From: an uncultured Oscillospiraceae bacterium
Lineage (GTDB): Bacteria; Bacillota; Clostridia; Oscillospirales; Acutalibacteraceae
Direction: 5' to 3'
Assembly (NCBI GenBank): GCA_900546265.1
Contig: URCA01000021.1
Location: forward strand, 1-58,686
Length of the DNA: 58,686 nucleotides
The notes beneath the pieces are model-generated. The model ran no database searches and was not told the origin of the DNA. It worked only from the letters and a program-made list of their open reading frames with translations. Below are positions 1-9,014 of the stretch, in pieces. A program made the translations under genes and the position numbers. How positions within the stretch are numbered: the stretch's first letter is position 1; every line of letters begins with the position of its first letter.

Positions 1-18
1 CGCGCACGACGCTCTATT

Positions 19-67
19 TTTGGTCCGCCCGGAGGGATTCGAACCCCCGGCCTTTGGAATCGGAATC
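19..67 (-). repeat. attL: duplicated 3' part of tRNA-Arg
   Basis: These 49 bases are identical to 32314-32362. They correspond to the minus-strand tRNA-Arg from the anticodon loop through the T-arm, acceptor 3' strand and CCA. Identity stops abruptly at 68, where the 5' half of the tRNA is missing, so this is not a functional gene. A truncated 3' tRNA copy at the far end of a DNA segment that follows an intact tRNA is the usual footprint of tyrosine-recombinase integration. Confidence 0.93.
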
Positions 68-407
68 GCATGGGTGGGGTGTCACAGAAGATTACCGAGG
101 GGCGGGTAATGCCACGTAAAGCCTAGTATTCATGCGGGTTTCAAGGCTTTTGCGCCTGTAAATCTTAACCGACCCGCTTCCCGTTTAAAGACCGCTTATT
201 CCAGAAAGTATTAGAAAAAATCTTAGAAGTTTTTCCGCGCGTAAGCCCATCACTGTTTTTAATCTCCTAAGTTGTGAAAATTAGAACACAGAGCTGGAAT
301 GGTTACCGCCACTTCCCCTTTTGCTATCTTTCATATTGCGATAACCATTACAACAAATGCCGGCCGGTAAACGCTCCCGGGTCCGCCGGTTGGCATTTGT
401 CAGTTTC
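68..407. other. intergenic left end of island, no gene seen
   Basis: About 340 bases between attL and the glycerophosphodiesterase remnant. Short frames here have no recognisable product or ribosome site. No clear integrase remnant could be read on either strand. Confidence 0.5.
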
Positions 408-1166
408 TCATTTAACGTCGCGGCCTAGGGCGCGAAGAACACGGTCGGGAACATTGCTGATGATACCGTCTACTTTAAGGGCAATGGCCCGCTCAATTGC
501 TTCAGGAGCATCCACGGTCCAGACGTTGATGAGAAGCCCTCGATCATGGCAGGCGGTCACTACATCTGACGTTACGCCGTTCAGCGCCGGGTGAACGGCG
601 TCGGCGCTGTACCGTTCCGCCAGCGCCACGGTTTCCTCGGGGGAAAGATGCTCGCCATATAGAAGTCACGTGCGCAAATCTGGAAACAGCTCCTTGAGAC
701 GCGCCGCCCAGTCATGACAGAAGGTGATGATAGCTCGTTCTGTGCAATGATGCCGGTTCAGCGCCTCATATAAGATGCCCAATGCCTCATCTAGTTCCTG
801 GCCGGCAGGCAGCGGGGGCTTTAATTCAATGTTCAATACGGTCATACGGCTGGTGAGGTCCAGCATTTCGTCCAGTGTGGAGATACTCGTTCCGGCAAAC
901 CTCTCCGAAAACCAACTCCCGAAATCAAAACGGCGCAGTTCCTCAAGCGTACTCTCATGGATAAGGACGTTTCCGTCGGAACAGCGGGCAATAGATGCGT
1001 CGTGGCTGACAACGAACACCTTGTCTTTCGTTAAATGAATGTCGTTCCCAAAGCCGTCCGTTCCCATTTCCATAGCTAAACGAAAGGCGGGCATGGTGTT
1101 CTCCGGCGCATAGGTGGACGCACCGCGGTGCGCATGTACAACGCTCATGGGATATTCTCCATCCAT
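408..1166 (-). pseudogene. glycerophosphodiester phosphodiesterase, interrupted by an in-frame stop
   Basis: The minus strand encodes a GDPD-family TIM-barrel enzyme, which hydrolyses glycerophosphodiesters to glycerol-3-phosphate and an alcohol. The N-terminal part has the family signature HAHRGAS...APENT, the HLTKD strand and the catalytic SHD. The reading frame is broken by a TGA at 666-668. The same frame then continues as a matching C-terminal half (LLYGEHLSPEETVALAERY, then NVWTVDAPEAIE and DGIISNVPDR) to a stop at 408-410. A metal-binding Glu normally found in the GxD-x-E-x-D-(V/I)H strand reads Gly here (GTDGFGNDIH). Two independent lesions indicate a decayed gene. ATG codons at 1164-1166 and 1146-1148 both have plausible ribosome sites. 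Confidence 0.88.
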
Positions 1167-1191
1167 TTATTGCCTTTCCAGTATGCAATGC

Positions 1192-1203
1192 TTTACGCGT
1201 AAA
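1192..1203. promoter_or_regulatory. 12-bp palindrome upstream of the GDPD remnant
   Basis: TTTACGCGTAAA is a perfect palindrome 26 bases upstream of the GDPD start, in the divergent region with the GH1 gene. It resembles LacI-type operators in outer bases, but its centre differs from the four ACGT-centred sites of this island. It may serve another regulator or be chance. Confidence 0.35.
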
Positions 1204-1279
1204 TACAAGAGGTCGTTGGATGTATAGCGCAAAAATGAATCAAAGAAATGTTGGTCCTTATAAGATTTATCAAAAGCTA

Positions 1280-1320
1280 TTTACTTCTCCAATTAAAGAT
1301 GATATAGTTATACGTGTAAC
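1280..1320 (+). promoter_or_regulatory. promoter and LacI-type operator of the GH1 gene
   Basis: A TTTACT (1280-1285) and TATAGT (1303-1308) pair with 17-bp spacing fits a sigma-A promoter. GTTATACGTGTAAC at 1307-1320 overlaps the -10 element. It is the exact reverse complement of the site at 2752-2765 and one base pair from the perfect palindrome at 15431-15444. The GH1 start codon follows 19 bases later. Repression by the LacI protein at 14327-15346 is inferred. Confidence 0.75.
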
Positions 1321-1339
1321 AACTTGGGAGGGGTTTAAA

Positions 1340-2686
1340 ATGGCTTGTATTTTTCCGAAAGATTTTTTATGGGGTGTGGCGACAAGTGCCGCCCAGATAG
1401 AGGGGGCGGCTCAGAAGGATGGTAAAGGCTTGTCCATATGGGATGTGTTTTCCCGGATTCCCGGCAAAACGGCGAACGGAGATTTGCCGGAAACGGCTTG
1501 CAACCATTATGAGCTTTATAAAGAGGATGTTCAGCAAATGAAGCGGTTGGGGCTGAACAGTTATCGCTTTTCCGTTTCCTGGCCACGGATATTGCCGGAG
1601 GGCAAGGGGAGAATCAATGACAAGGGCCTGGATTTCTACAAAAGACTGGTGGACGAGTTATTGAAAAATGATATTGCCCCCAACATGACTCTGTACCATT
1701 GGGATTTACCCTATGAACTGCAAACATTGGGCGGTTGGCTGAATCGGGATACAGCCAAGTGGTTTGGAGAATATGCGCAGCTTCTATTCAAGGAATTCGC
1801 GGATCGCGTGCCGCTCTTTGCCACGATTAACGAACCAATTGCCACTTATATGGGGTATGCCACGGGGCTTTTCGCGCCTGGGCTCAAAAGCGAGGCGTTT
1901 GGGAAACAAGCCAATCATAATATACTAAGGGCTCACGGCGAGGGCGTTGCGGCTTTCCGGGCGTGCAGCTCCCAAAACAGCCAGATCGGTATTGTGGTCG
2001 ATATTTGGCACCGGCATCCCGCGCGCCCGGAAAACGAAGAGGACATTGCTATCGCATTGCGGGAAAACGAAGAATCGTACCTTTCCTATTTGAATCCGGT
2101 TCTAAAAGGCCGCTACTCGGCGTATTTGCTGGATAAAATGGAGCGGGACGGCACGATGCCGGAAATCAGGGAAGGCGACCTAGAGCTTATCAGCCAGCCC
2201 ATTGACTTCTTTGGCTGCAATTGCTACAACCGTGTAGTGGTTTCCGCGCAAGCAGCAGAGATAAAACGTGCCATGGAACGCAACGGAGGTAATTTCCTGG
2301 AAACGGGTGTGGAGTACTATCCGCGCTGCGTATATGATGCGATAACCATGTTGCGTGAGGATTTTCAATTGAAAATCCCTATCTATATTACGGAAAACGG
2401 CGTACATAATGCCAACGAACGAGTAGGGGCGGACGGCAGGGTTCATGACGCTTATCGCATTCAGTATGTGGAAGGCTTCCTTAAATGGATTCACAAAGCT
2501 ATTGAAGACGGGGCTGACGTCAGGGGGTATTATCTCTGGTCCCTATATGACAATTTCGAATGGACGGCGGGCTATTCGTATCCTTTCGGTATTTTGCACA
2601 CGGATTATTCGACGCAAAACAGGACGTGGAAAGACAGCGCCTATTGGTATCAGAAGGTCATTCAGGAGAACGGGCTGGGCGATTAA
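1340..2686 (+). CDS. GH1 beta-glucosidase
   Basis: A 448-residue family GH1 glycosidase that would cleave terminal beta-glucosides or related beta-glycosides in the cytoplasm (no signal peptide). The protein opens with FPKDFLWGVATSAAQIEG, typical of the family. It has the acid/base motif TINEP (Glu165) and the nucleophile motif ITENG (Glu352), and ends with a normal WYQKVI helix, so it looks intact and full length. The ATG at 1340 is chosen because GGGAGGGG lies just upstream and the family start aligns there. A longer frame reaching 1220 would run through the promoter and operator. It is the first gene after a dedicated operator site and probably handles oligosaccharides imported by the downstream transporters. 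Specificity for phospho-glycosides cannot be decided from sequence. Confidence 0.93.
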   Translation: MACIFPKDFLWGVATSAAQIEGAAQKDGKGLSIWDVFSRIPGKTANGDLPETACNHYELYKEDVQQMKRLGLNSYRFSVSWPRILPEGKGRINDKGLDFYKRLVDELLKNDIAPNMTLYHWDLPYELQTLGGWLNRDTAKWFGEYAQLLFKEFADRVPLFATINEPIATYMGYATGLFAPGLKSEAFGKQANHNILRAHGEGVAAFRACSSQNSQIGIVVDIWHRHPARPENEEDIAIALRENEESYLSYLNPVLKGRYSAYLLDKMERDGTMPEIREGDLELISQPIDFFGCNCYNRVVVSAQAAEIKRAMERNGGNFLETGVEYYPRCVYDAITMLREDFQLKIPIYITENGVHNANERVGADGRVHDAYRIQYVEGFLKWIHKAIEDGADVRGYYLWSLYDNFEWTAGYSYPFGILHTDYSTQNRTWKDSAYWYQKVIQENGLGD

Positions 2687-2714
2687 TAAATTAAATATTT
2701 TTTAAAGAAAAGTA

Positions 2715-2765
2715 TTGCATTTGTTGTACGGACAGTCTATAATTGTTTTGTGTTACACGTATAAC
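2715..2765 (+). promoter_or_regulatory. promoter and LacI-type operator of the large transport operon
   Basis: TTGCAT (2715-2720), a 17-bp spacer and a perfect TATAAT (2738-2743) form a strong promoter. GTTACACGTATAAC at 2752-2765 falls around the expected transcription start, a position where a bound repressor blocks initiation. The site matches three others in the island. Confidence 0.85.
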
Positions 2766-2790
2766 GAAACGAAAATAAGGGGTGATTGCT

Positions 2791-5640
2791 TTGCGGATCT
2801 CTCAAAAAAGGTTTTTGACGGGATTGTGCGCCTTGGTGATTTTTGCCACGACAATTGCTCTCGTTCCCATGACCGGTTTCGCGGAAATTGCAGATACATC
2901 CCCTGCTGGGGAGACCAGGAAGGCCACAGGATACGGCGCTTATATCACGGCAATGCAAACGGGAGAGTCTCCCAGTCAAAGTGTACATGTGGATCTTTCT
3001 TCTCTGCACGGCGGCGAAAATGTTCGTTTGGTAAAAGAATACGCTGGCAAAACGGGTGACGTGGTACTGACGGAAGAGACGGGACGGGCAGAATGGACGA
3101 TAGAGGTTTCACAGGCCGGTTTATATACGATCACGCTTGCATATTACCCCATGGAGGGGACCAGCTCAGCCGTTCAAAGACGCTTGCTTATTGATGGAAC
3201 AGTCCCTTTTGAGGAAGCCTCTCAGCTTGAATTCGGCAGAGTATTTGCCCGGGAAAGCACAGAAGATGAGGAGCGGCAGACCGTGCTGAAGGAAGAGCCG
3301 CAGTGGCTGTCGGCCACGCTCCAAGATGCTTCCGGCTTTTACGGCCCCCTGCAGTTTTACCTGACACAGGGGACGCACAGCCTCGCGCTGGAATCGATAG
3401 CGGAGCCGATGGCGATTGCATCCGTTACGCTGAACCCTCCCGCTGAACCCGTACCGAACTATACGGAAGCTGTAGCGGCATATCAAAGGCAAGGCGCTTC
3501 GGCGGTACAGGGGGTGCTGAAAGACGGAATTTTAAAGGTGCAAGCGGAGGATACCAGCGCGGTGTCGAGCCCCGCGCTGTATGCCAGCGCGGACAACACT
3601 TCCCCGGCTAACGAGCCCTACATATATAACGAACAAAAAATCAATGTGATTGGCGGAACCCGCTGGCAGGAACCCGGGGCGTGGATTACATGGAAAATCG
3701 AAGTGCCGGAAAGCGGGCTTTATCACATCGGCTATCGTTTTAAGCAAAACTATTTGCGTGACGTTCCCTGTGTAAGAAGTCTGCGTATTGATGGGGAGAT
3801 TCCGTTCAGTGAAGCACAAAATATGGAGTTTGCGTTCGATTCCAGTTGGCAGGTAACCGCGGCAGGCGGCGATACGCCCTATTTGTTTTATCTGGACAAG
3901 GGCTCTCGGACGATTACGCTGGAGGTGACGCTGGGGGCGCTTGCGCCCTCCCTGCTTGACGCCTCACAGAGCCTTGATGAACTGAATACGGCAAGCTGGC
4001 GGCTGCTGACCCTGCTTGGCTCCGAACCCGACCTATACCGGGATTATAACATCGACCAATACATGCCCGACGTAATCGAGGTATTCCGGCAGCAAGCGGC
4101 GCAGCTGAAAAAAATTGCCGCCAGTTGGGTGGATCTGACGGGGAAGCAGGATTCCAATGTCGCGCAGATGAATCAGCTGGCATACCAGCTCGATGAAATG
4201 GTACGCTCTCCCGGGCAGATCCCCGGAATTTACAGCCAGTTCCGCGATGCGCTGAGTACCTTTGCCAACTTGCTCCTGGATGTGAAAAAGCAGCCACTGT
4301 TGCTGGATTATTTGTTTATTGCCGAGCCGCAGGCAGCACTTCCGACAGCCAATGTGAGCTTTTTCCTCTCGCTGAAAGACGGTGTTCAGAAATTTCTGTC
4401 CTCTTTTGTCAGCGATTATAACAACCTTTCGGGCGGCACCGGCGATACCTCCATAACCGTATGGGTGGGCAACGGCCTATCGGGCGGCCGCGATCAGGCG
4501 ATGGTACTCCGTCGGCTGATCCAGCAGCAATTCTCTCCCTCTTACGGAACCGCGGTGAACCTCCAGCTGGTTCCGGCGACGACCATTCTGACTGCCACAG
4601 TGGCGGGATTGGGCCCGGATGTGGCTCTGCAAGTCAGCGGGGGGGATCCGGCCAATTACGCCATGCGGGGAGCGGTGGCGGATTTATCTCTTATGGAAGA
4701 TTTCGACCAGGTGGCCGAACGGTTTTCCGACAGCGCCTTGGTCCCCTACCGGTATCGCGGCGGCATCTATGCCTTGCCGGAAACGTTCTCCTTTCTAATG
4801 ATGTTTTACCGCCGGGATATTCTGGAACAGCTCGGAATCGACATCGGTTCGATCCGGACCTGGCAGGATCTTATTGGCGCCCTGCCCACGATACAGGGAC
4901 AAAACATGAATGTGTCCCTGATGCCGAATTTTAATTCCTATGCCATGTTCCTCTATCAGAATCAGGGACAGCTTTACAGCGAGGACGGCAGCAGGACGGC
5001 GCTGGACAGCAAGACAAATCTGGATGCTTTCCACTATTTCATGCGGCTTTTTACCGACTATAATCTCCCATACGCCTACAATTTCGTCACCCGCTTCCGC
5101 ACGGGGGAAATCGTTATCGGCATAGAAGATTATACCAACTACAACCTGCTGCAAATTTCCGCCCCGGAAATCAGCGGCCGGTGGGGCATGACCACCATCC
5201 CCGGCATCGCTGGCGAGGACGGCGCCGTGCAAAACATTTCCCCATCGTCTGGATCCGGCTGTGTGCTGATGTCCGCCAGCAAAAATAAGGAAGCAGCCTG
5301 GAAATTCATGAAATGGCTGACCAGCAGCGATACGCAGTATCAATACGGCAAGGAACTGGAGAGCGTCATGGGGGTCGGTGCGCGGTATAACACCGCCAAT
5401 CTGGAAGCTCTCGCCAGACTGCCTTGGCGCACTGTCGACAAACAGGTTCTGCTCAAGCAGCTGAAAGCTACCCGGGGGATTCCCGAGGTGCCGGGCGGGT
5501 ACATGACCAGCCGGAATGTGGGCTTTGCCATTGCCACCGTATACAGCGAAAATGTCAGCGCCCGTGATACGCTGCTTGGCTATGTGAATCAGATCAACCG
5601 GGAAATGGCTCTCAAACGCCGGGAATTCGGCTTGCAGTGA
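2791..5640 (+). CDS. very large extracellular solute-binding protein with N-terminal beta-domains
   Basis: A 949-residue secreted protein. After a signal peptide (about residues 1-32) come two beta-sandwich-like modules (roughly 50-220 and 245-385). They share a pattern of W-x-I/V-E-V...SGLY and R-x-L-x-IDG-x-x-PF, as in carbohydrate-binding domains. A helical stretch (about 400-520) follows, then a type-1 sugar-binding fold (about 550-930, with GGIYALPETFSFLMMFYRRD and AAWKFMKWLTS). It should capture a glycan for the two permeases immediately downstream. It is about twice the usual length for the family. No lipobox cysteine follows the signal sequence, so its anchoring is unclear. TTG at 2791 is preferred because AAGGGGTG precedes it at proper distance. 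GTG at 2782 overlaps that ribosome site. Confidence 0.85.
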   Translation: MRISQKRFLTGLCALVIFATTIALVPMTGFAEIADTSPAGETRKATGYGAYITAMQTGESPSQSVHVDLSSLHGGENVRLVKEYAGKTGDVVLTEETGRAEWTIEVSQAGLYTITLAYYPMEGTSSAVQRRLLIDGTVPFEEASQLEFGRVFARESTEDEERQTVLKEEPQWLSATLQDASGFYGPLQFYLTQGTHSLALESIAEPMAIASVTLNPPAEPVPNYTEAVAAYQRQGASAVQGVLKDGILKVQAEDTSAVSSPALYASADNTSPANEPYIYNEQKINVIGGTRWQEPGAWITWKIEVPESGLYHIGYRFKQNYLRDVPCVRSLRIDGEIPFSEAQNMEFAFDSSWQVTAAGGDTPYLFYLDKGSRTITLEVTLGALAPSLLDASQSLDELNTASWRLLTLLGSEPDLYRDYNIDQYMPDVIEVFRQQAAQLKKIAASWVDLTGKQDSNVAQMNQLAYQLDEMVRSPGQIPGIYSQFRDALSTFANLLLDVKKQPLLLDYLFIAEPQAALPTANVSFFLSLKDGVQKFLSSFVSDYNNLSGGTGDTSITVWVGNGLSGGRDQAMVLRRLIQQQFSPSYGTAVNLQLVPATTILTATVAGLGPDVALQVSGGDPANYAMRGAVADLSLMEDFDQVAERFSDSALVPYRYRGGIYALPETFSFLMMFYRRDILEQLGIDIGSIRTWQDLIGALPTIQGQNMNVSLMPNFNSYAMFLYQNQGQLYSEDGSRTALDSKTNLDAFHYFMRLFTDYNLPYAYNFVTRFRTGEIVIGIEDYTNYNLLQISAPEISGRWGMTTIPGIAGEDGAVQNISPSSGSGCVLMSASKNKEAAWKFMKWLTSSDTQYQYGKELESVMGVGARYNTANLEALARLPWRTVDKQVLLKQLKATRGIPEVPGGYMTSRNVGFAIATVYSENVSARDTLLGYVNQINREMALKRREFGLQ

Positions 5641-5677
5641 GGGATGTGGGGCGTCAACGTTTAGAAAAAGGTGGCCG

Positions 5678-6622
5678 ATGCGAATGTTTGCAGGAAGACA
5701 TGCTTTTAAAGCTCGTCTCAAATCCGATTGTTCCAATACGTTTAAAGCCATGCGGAAGCACCGCACGCATTATCTGTTTATGCTCCCGTATCTGCTTATT
5801 TTCACCCTGTTTACCATTCTGCCCGTCGTGGTGGCGGTGTGCTTAAGCTTTACGTCTTTCAATATGCTAAGTGCACCGCAATTTATCGGGGTCAGCAACT
5901 ATTTTCGTTTGTTTCTAAATGACGATATTTTTGTTATTGCGCTTAAGAACACGCTGGCTTTTGCCGTCATCGTCGGCCCGGGAGGCTTTTTGCTCTCTTT
6001 CTTTTTTGCTTGGCTTATCAACGATCTGTCGCGTGGCATGCGCGTGTTTTTCACCATCGTTTTTTACGCACCGTCTATTTCCGGGGGCATATTTGTTATC
6101 TGGAATTATCTTTTCAGCGGCGATGCCCAGGGTTATATCAACAGCATGCTTCGGAGGCTGGGGGTGATACAGGCGCCTATCCAGTTCTTTCAAAATCCAG
6201 CCTATATGTTTCCTGTTTTAATCGTAATTATCCTATGGATGAGTCTGGGAACCTCTTTCCTTGTGTTCATCGCGGGGTTCCAGGGCGTGGATAAGCAGTA
6301 CTATGAAGCAGCGGCGATAGACGGGATCACCAACCGGTGGCAGGAGTTGTGGTTTGTAACGCTGCCGCTGATGAAGCCGCAGCTGCTTCTCTCTGCTGTA
6401 CTGAGCATAACCGGCTCTTTCGGCGTGGGGGATGTTATTACCGGTCTCTGCGGATTTCCCAGCACCAATTATTCCGTCCACACCATTATGAACCATCTGG
6501 CGGATTACGGCACTATACGGTACGAGATGGGCTATGCCTGCACGATTGCAACGCTCTTGTTTTTCATGATGATTTTCTGCAACATGGCGGTGCGCAGACT
6601 TTTGAAAGGCGTGGGAACTTGA
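5678..6622 (+). CDS. sugar ABC transporter permease (MalF/UgpA-like)
   Basis: A 314-residue membrane protein with about six transmembrane segments. The first starts at HYLFMLPYLLIFTLF, and the conserved cytoplasmic EAA loop reads YYEAAAIDGITNRWQELW, the contact site for the ATPase. This is the CUT1-type inner-membrane channel subunit that pairs with the next gene. It lies 37 bases after the large solute-binding protein and directly abuts the second permease, so all three belong to one transcription unit. No ATPase is encoded nearby. In Firmicutes, CUT1 transporters often share a distant MsmX-type ATPase. Confidence 0.93.
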   Translation: MRMFAGRHAFKARLKSDCSNTFKAMRKHRTHYLFMLPYLLIFTLFTILPVVVAVCLSFTSFNMLSAPQFIGVSNYFRLFLNDDIFVIALKNTLAFAVIVGPGGFLLSFFFAWLINDLSRGMRVFFTIVFYAPSISGGIFVIWNYLFSGDAQGYINSMLRRLGVIQAPIQFFQNPAYMFPVLIVIILWMSLGTSFLVFIAGFQGVDKQYYEAAAIDGITNRWQELWFVTLPLMKPQLLLSAVLSITGSFGVGDVITGLCGFPSTNYSVHTIMNHLADYGTIRYEMGYACTIATLLFFMMIFCNMAVRRLLKGVGT

Positions 6623-7495
6623 ATGATGTCGATTTCACATACCCTATTCAAAAAAAAAGTGGCTCGTTCGGTAGGCGGCGATATTGTCCTGGTTCTCTTT
6701 CTCGCACTTATGGGGCTGCTGATGATCCTGCCGTTTGTCTACACGATTTCAACGTCGCTGAAACCCGCCAATGAGCTGTGGCTGTTTCCGCCTCGCTTTT
6801 TTGTTATCAAGCCCACTATGAAAAATTTCGGCGATTTGTTTTCCCTCATGTCGGATTCCTGGATACCTTTCAGCCGGTACATATTCAACACGGTATTCAT
6901 CACTGCGGCCGGAACGCTGCTGCATATCGTATTGGCCTCTATGTGTGCCTATCCGTTGTCGCGGTATCGGTTCCCGGGCTCCCGCTTTATTTTTTCCGTC
7001 ATCCAAACCACGCTTATGTTTAGCTCGGCCGTCACGGCGATCCCCAGCTTTATCATCATGTCCAGACTCCATCTTATTGACACTTATACCGCTGTCATCC
7101 TGCCAGCAGTAGGTGCCCCGCTCGGCCTGTTTATTATGAAGCAGTTTATGGATCAGACGGTGAATCTTTCTGTACTGGAAAGCGCGGATATCGACGGTGC
7201 CGGGGAGGGAACCAAATTTTTCAAGTTGGTCATGCCCATGGCCAAGCCGGCATGGATCACGCTGATGATTTTCACGGTGCAATCTTTGTGGGGGCTGGGA
7301 AGCTCGTCGTATATTTTCAGTGAGCAGCTGAAAACCCTGTCCTATGCACTCAGTCAGGTGCAGGCGGCCGGCATTGCCCGGGCGGGGGTCGGCGGCGCCA
7401 TCACGGTGCTGATGATGCTGGTGCCCTTAACCGTGTTCGTCGTTTCCCAGTCCAATATTATAGAGACGATGTCCACGTCGGGCATGAAGGATTGA
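6623..7495 (+). CDS. sugar ABC transporter permease (MalG/UgpE-like)
   Basis: A 290-residue partner permease with about six membrane helices and the periplasmic-type loop TSLKPANELWLFPPRFF typical of MalG-like subunits. The EAA loop is diverged (LESADIDGAGEGTKFFK). Its ATG follows the upstream stop codon with no gap, implying translational coupling. With the preceding permease it should form the channel for the ligand of the 949-residue binding protein. The gene ends just 9 bases before the next start. Confidence 0.92.
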   Translation: MMSISHTLFKKKVARSVGGDIVLVLFLALMGLLMILPFVYTISTSLKPANELWLFPPRFFVIKPTMKNFGDLFSLMSDSWIPFSRYIFNTVFITAAGTLLHIVLASMCAYPLSRYRFPGSRFIFSVIQTTLMFSSAVTAIPSFIIMSRLHLIDTYTAVILPAVGAPLGLFIMKQFMDQTVNLSVLESADIDGAGEGTKFFKLVMPMAKPAWITLMIFTVQSLWGLGSSSYIFSEQLKTLSYALSQVQAAGIARAGVGGAITVLMMLVPLTVFVVSQSNIIETMSTSGMKD

Positions 7496-7504
7496 GGTGT
7501 GGTT

Positions 7505-9010
7505 GTGAAGTATTGGAAAGGCGGCCGTGCGCTGCTTGTGCTGCTGGCGTTGAGCTTGATGGCGTGCTTTCCGGCTCTCGCCTATACGGGGATAGGCGAG
7601 AACGCAAGCTACACCTACGATGAAAAGGGAAACGACGTGAGCATTCCCGATGCGTACACGTTTAAGACCGCTTTCGATTTGGTAGACGCGGACGGGCTGC
7701 GGGCCGGGCATGCACAGTGCATGGTTCTGTCGGAGAAAACCGGCCGGCTGTATGTCGCGGATACCGACAACAACCGCATCCTGATATATTCGGCGGATTT
7801 TCGGCTGGAAAAGGTTTTGACGGATTTTCCATACGAAAATGATACGCTTCAGCTCAATCAGCCCGAGGGTATTTATGTATATGATAATGGGGATTTGCTG
7901 GTAGCCGATACTCAAAACGGACGCATCCTCCAATGCCGGGAGGACGGGACGGTTTTTAAGATTTTGGAAAAACCTGCCAATATGACAGGGCTGACCGGTG
8001 GGGACGAGGCTTTTCTGCCCTCCCGGCTGGCGGTGGACAGCATCGGGAGAATGTACGTAGTGGCCCGCAATATTAACAGGGGCATCATCCAGCTGGACAG
8101 TGAGGGCCGCTTCATGGGATATATTGGTTCTCCCCGGGTGCAGTATGATGTAATGACCGTGCTTTTACGGCGTTTTTTTACGGAAACGCAGAAGGCGAAG
8201 CTGGAGCAGTTTGTTCCCACGGAATACAATAGTATTTTTATGGACGACGAGGATTTTCTCTGGTCTACCATCAGCTCTCTGGACGGCGAGGATATTTTGA
8301 ACGCCATCCGATCCAAGGATAAATCCGGCACCGTGACGCCAATAAAAAAGCTCAACACGATGGGAAACGACGTCCTGAAAAGAAACGGCTTTTACGCGCC
8401 GCTGGGCGATTTGGATTTTAAGGAAGAGCCCTCCCGCATCGTCGGTGTGGCGGTCGGCCAGAATGGGATATATAGTCTGCTGGATCAGCAAAGAGGGCAT
8501 ATTTTCACCTACGACGACAACGGAAATCTTCTCTTTATTTTTGGAAATATCGGAAACCGAAAAAGCGATTTTCAAATGCCGGTGGATATTCGGTATCAGG
8601 GGGACAATCTGCTGGTGCTGGACAGCGGACTTGGAAAGGTGCTGGTATTCCAGCCGACGGCCTACGGCCAGCTGGTTTTGCAGGCGGAGGCCAGTCAGTT
8701 TAACGGCGATTACGAGGAAGCCTACAAGCTTTGGTCGCAGCTGGCGGGGGAAAACACCAATTTTAAGTACGCGTTTGTGGGCTTGGGAAACGCTATGCTC
8801 AAGCAGGGGAAATACGATGCGGCGCTCAAGTATTTTCGGTATGCCGAGGATCAAAACCGGTATTCCGATACGGTTGCTCTCATTCGGGAACAAAAGGTGC
8901 AAACGTATTTTCCCGTTATAATGGGAATCCTCATCTCACTTGGGGTACTGGCCCTGCTGTATTCCCTGATAAAGCGCATGGTAAAATATTATAAGGGCAG
9001 TCAGGAGTGA
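7505..9010 (+). CDS. membrane-anchored NHL-repeat protein
   Basis: A 501-residue protein with a signal sequence (LLVLLALSLMACFPALAYTG). NHL/gluconolactonase-type beta-propeller repeats follow (for example GRLYVADTDNNRILIYSADF, GDLLVADTQNGRILQ and GRMYVVARNINRGIIQLDSE). A short tetratricopeptide-like helical segment comes next (about 410-460), and then a C-terminal transmembrane helix with a basic tail (VIMGILISLGVLALLYSLIK). The propeller would face outside. GTG at 7505 is preferred because GAGGTG lies at proper distance, although GTG at 7499 is possible. Its place between permeases and YIP1/DUF5696 genes recurs, as far as I recall, in Firmicutes sugar loci. The function is unknown. A glycan-sensing or transporter-associated scaffold is inferred. 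Confidence 0.82.
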   Translation: MKYWKGGRALLVLLALSLMACFPALAYTGIGENASYTYDEKGNDVSIPDAYTFKTAFDLVDADGLRAGHAQCMVLSEKTGRLYVADTDNNRILIYSADFRLEKVLTDFPYENDTLQLNQPEGIYVYDNGDLLVADTQNGRILQCREDGTVFKILEKPANMTGLTGGDEAFLPSRLAVDSIGRMYVVARNINRGIIQLDSEGRFMGYIGSPRVQYDVMTVLLRRFFTETQKAKLEQFVPTEYNSIFMDDEDFLWSTISSLDGEDILNAIRSKDKSGTVTPIKKLNTMGNDVLKRNGFYAPLGDLDFKEEPSRIVGVAVGQNGIYSLLDQQRGHIFTYDDNGNLLFIFGNIGNRKSDFQMPVDIRYQGDNLLVLDSGLGKVLVFQPTAYGQLVLQAEASQFNGDYEEAYKLWSQLAGENTNFKYAFVGLGNAMLKQGKYDAALKYFRYAEDQNRYSDTVALIREQKVQTYFPVIMGILISLGVLALLYSLIKRMVKYYKGSQE

Positions 9011-9014
9011 GCCT

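Noticed and set aside
666..668. TGA in the GDPD gene read as selenocysteine or as a recoded codon
   Set aside because: No hairpin of the expected type was noticed nearby, the family has no selenoprotein members that I know of, and TGA is used as a normal stop in neighbouring genes.
1220..1339. 40-residue N-terminal extension of the GH1 protein
   Set aside because: It runs through the promoter and operator, and the family start and ribosome site lie at 1340.
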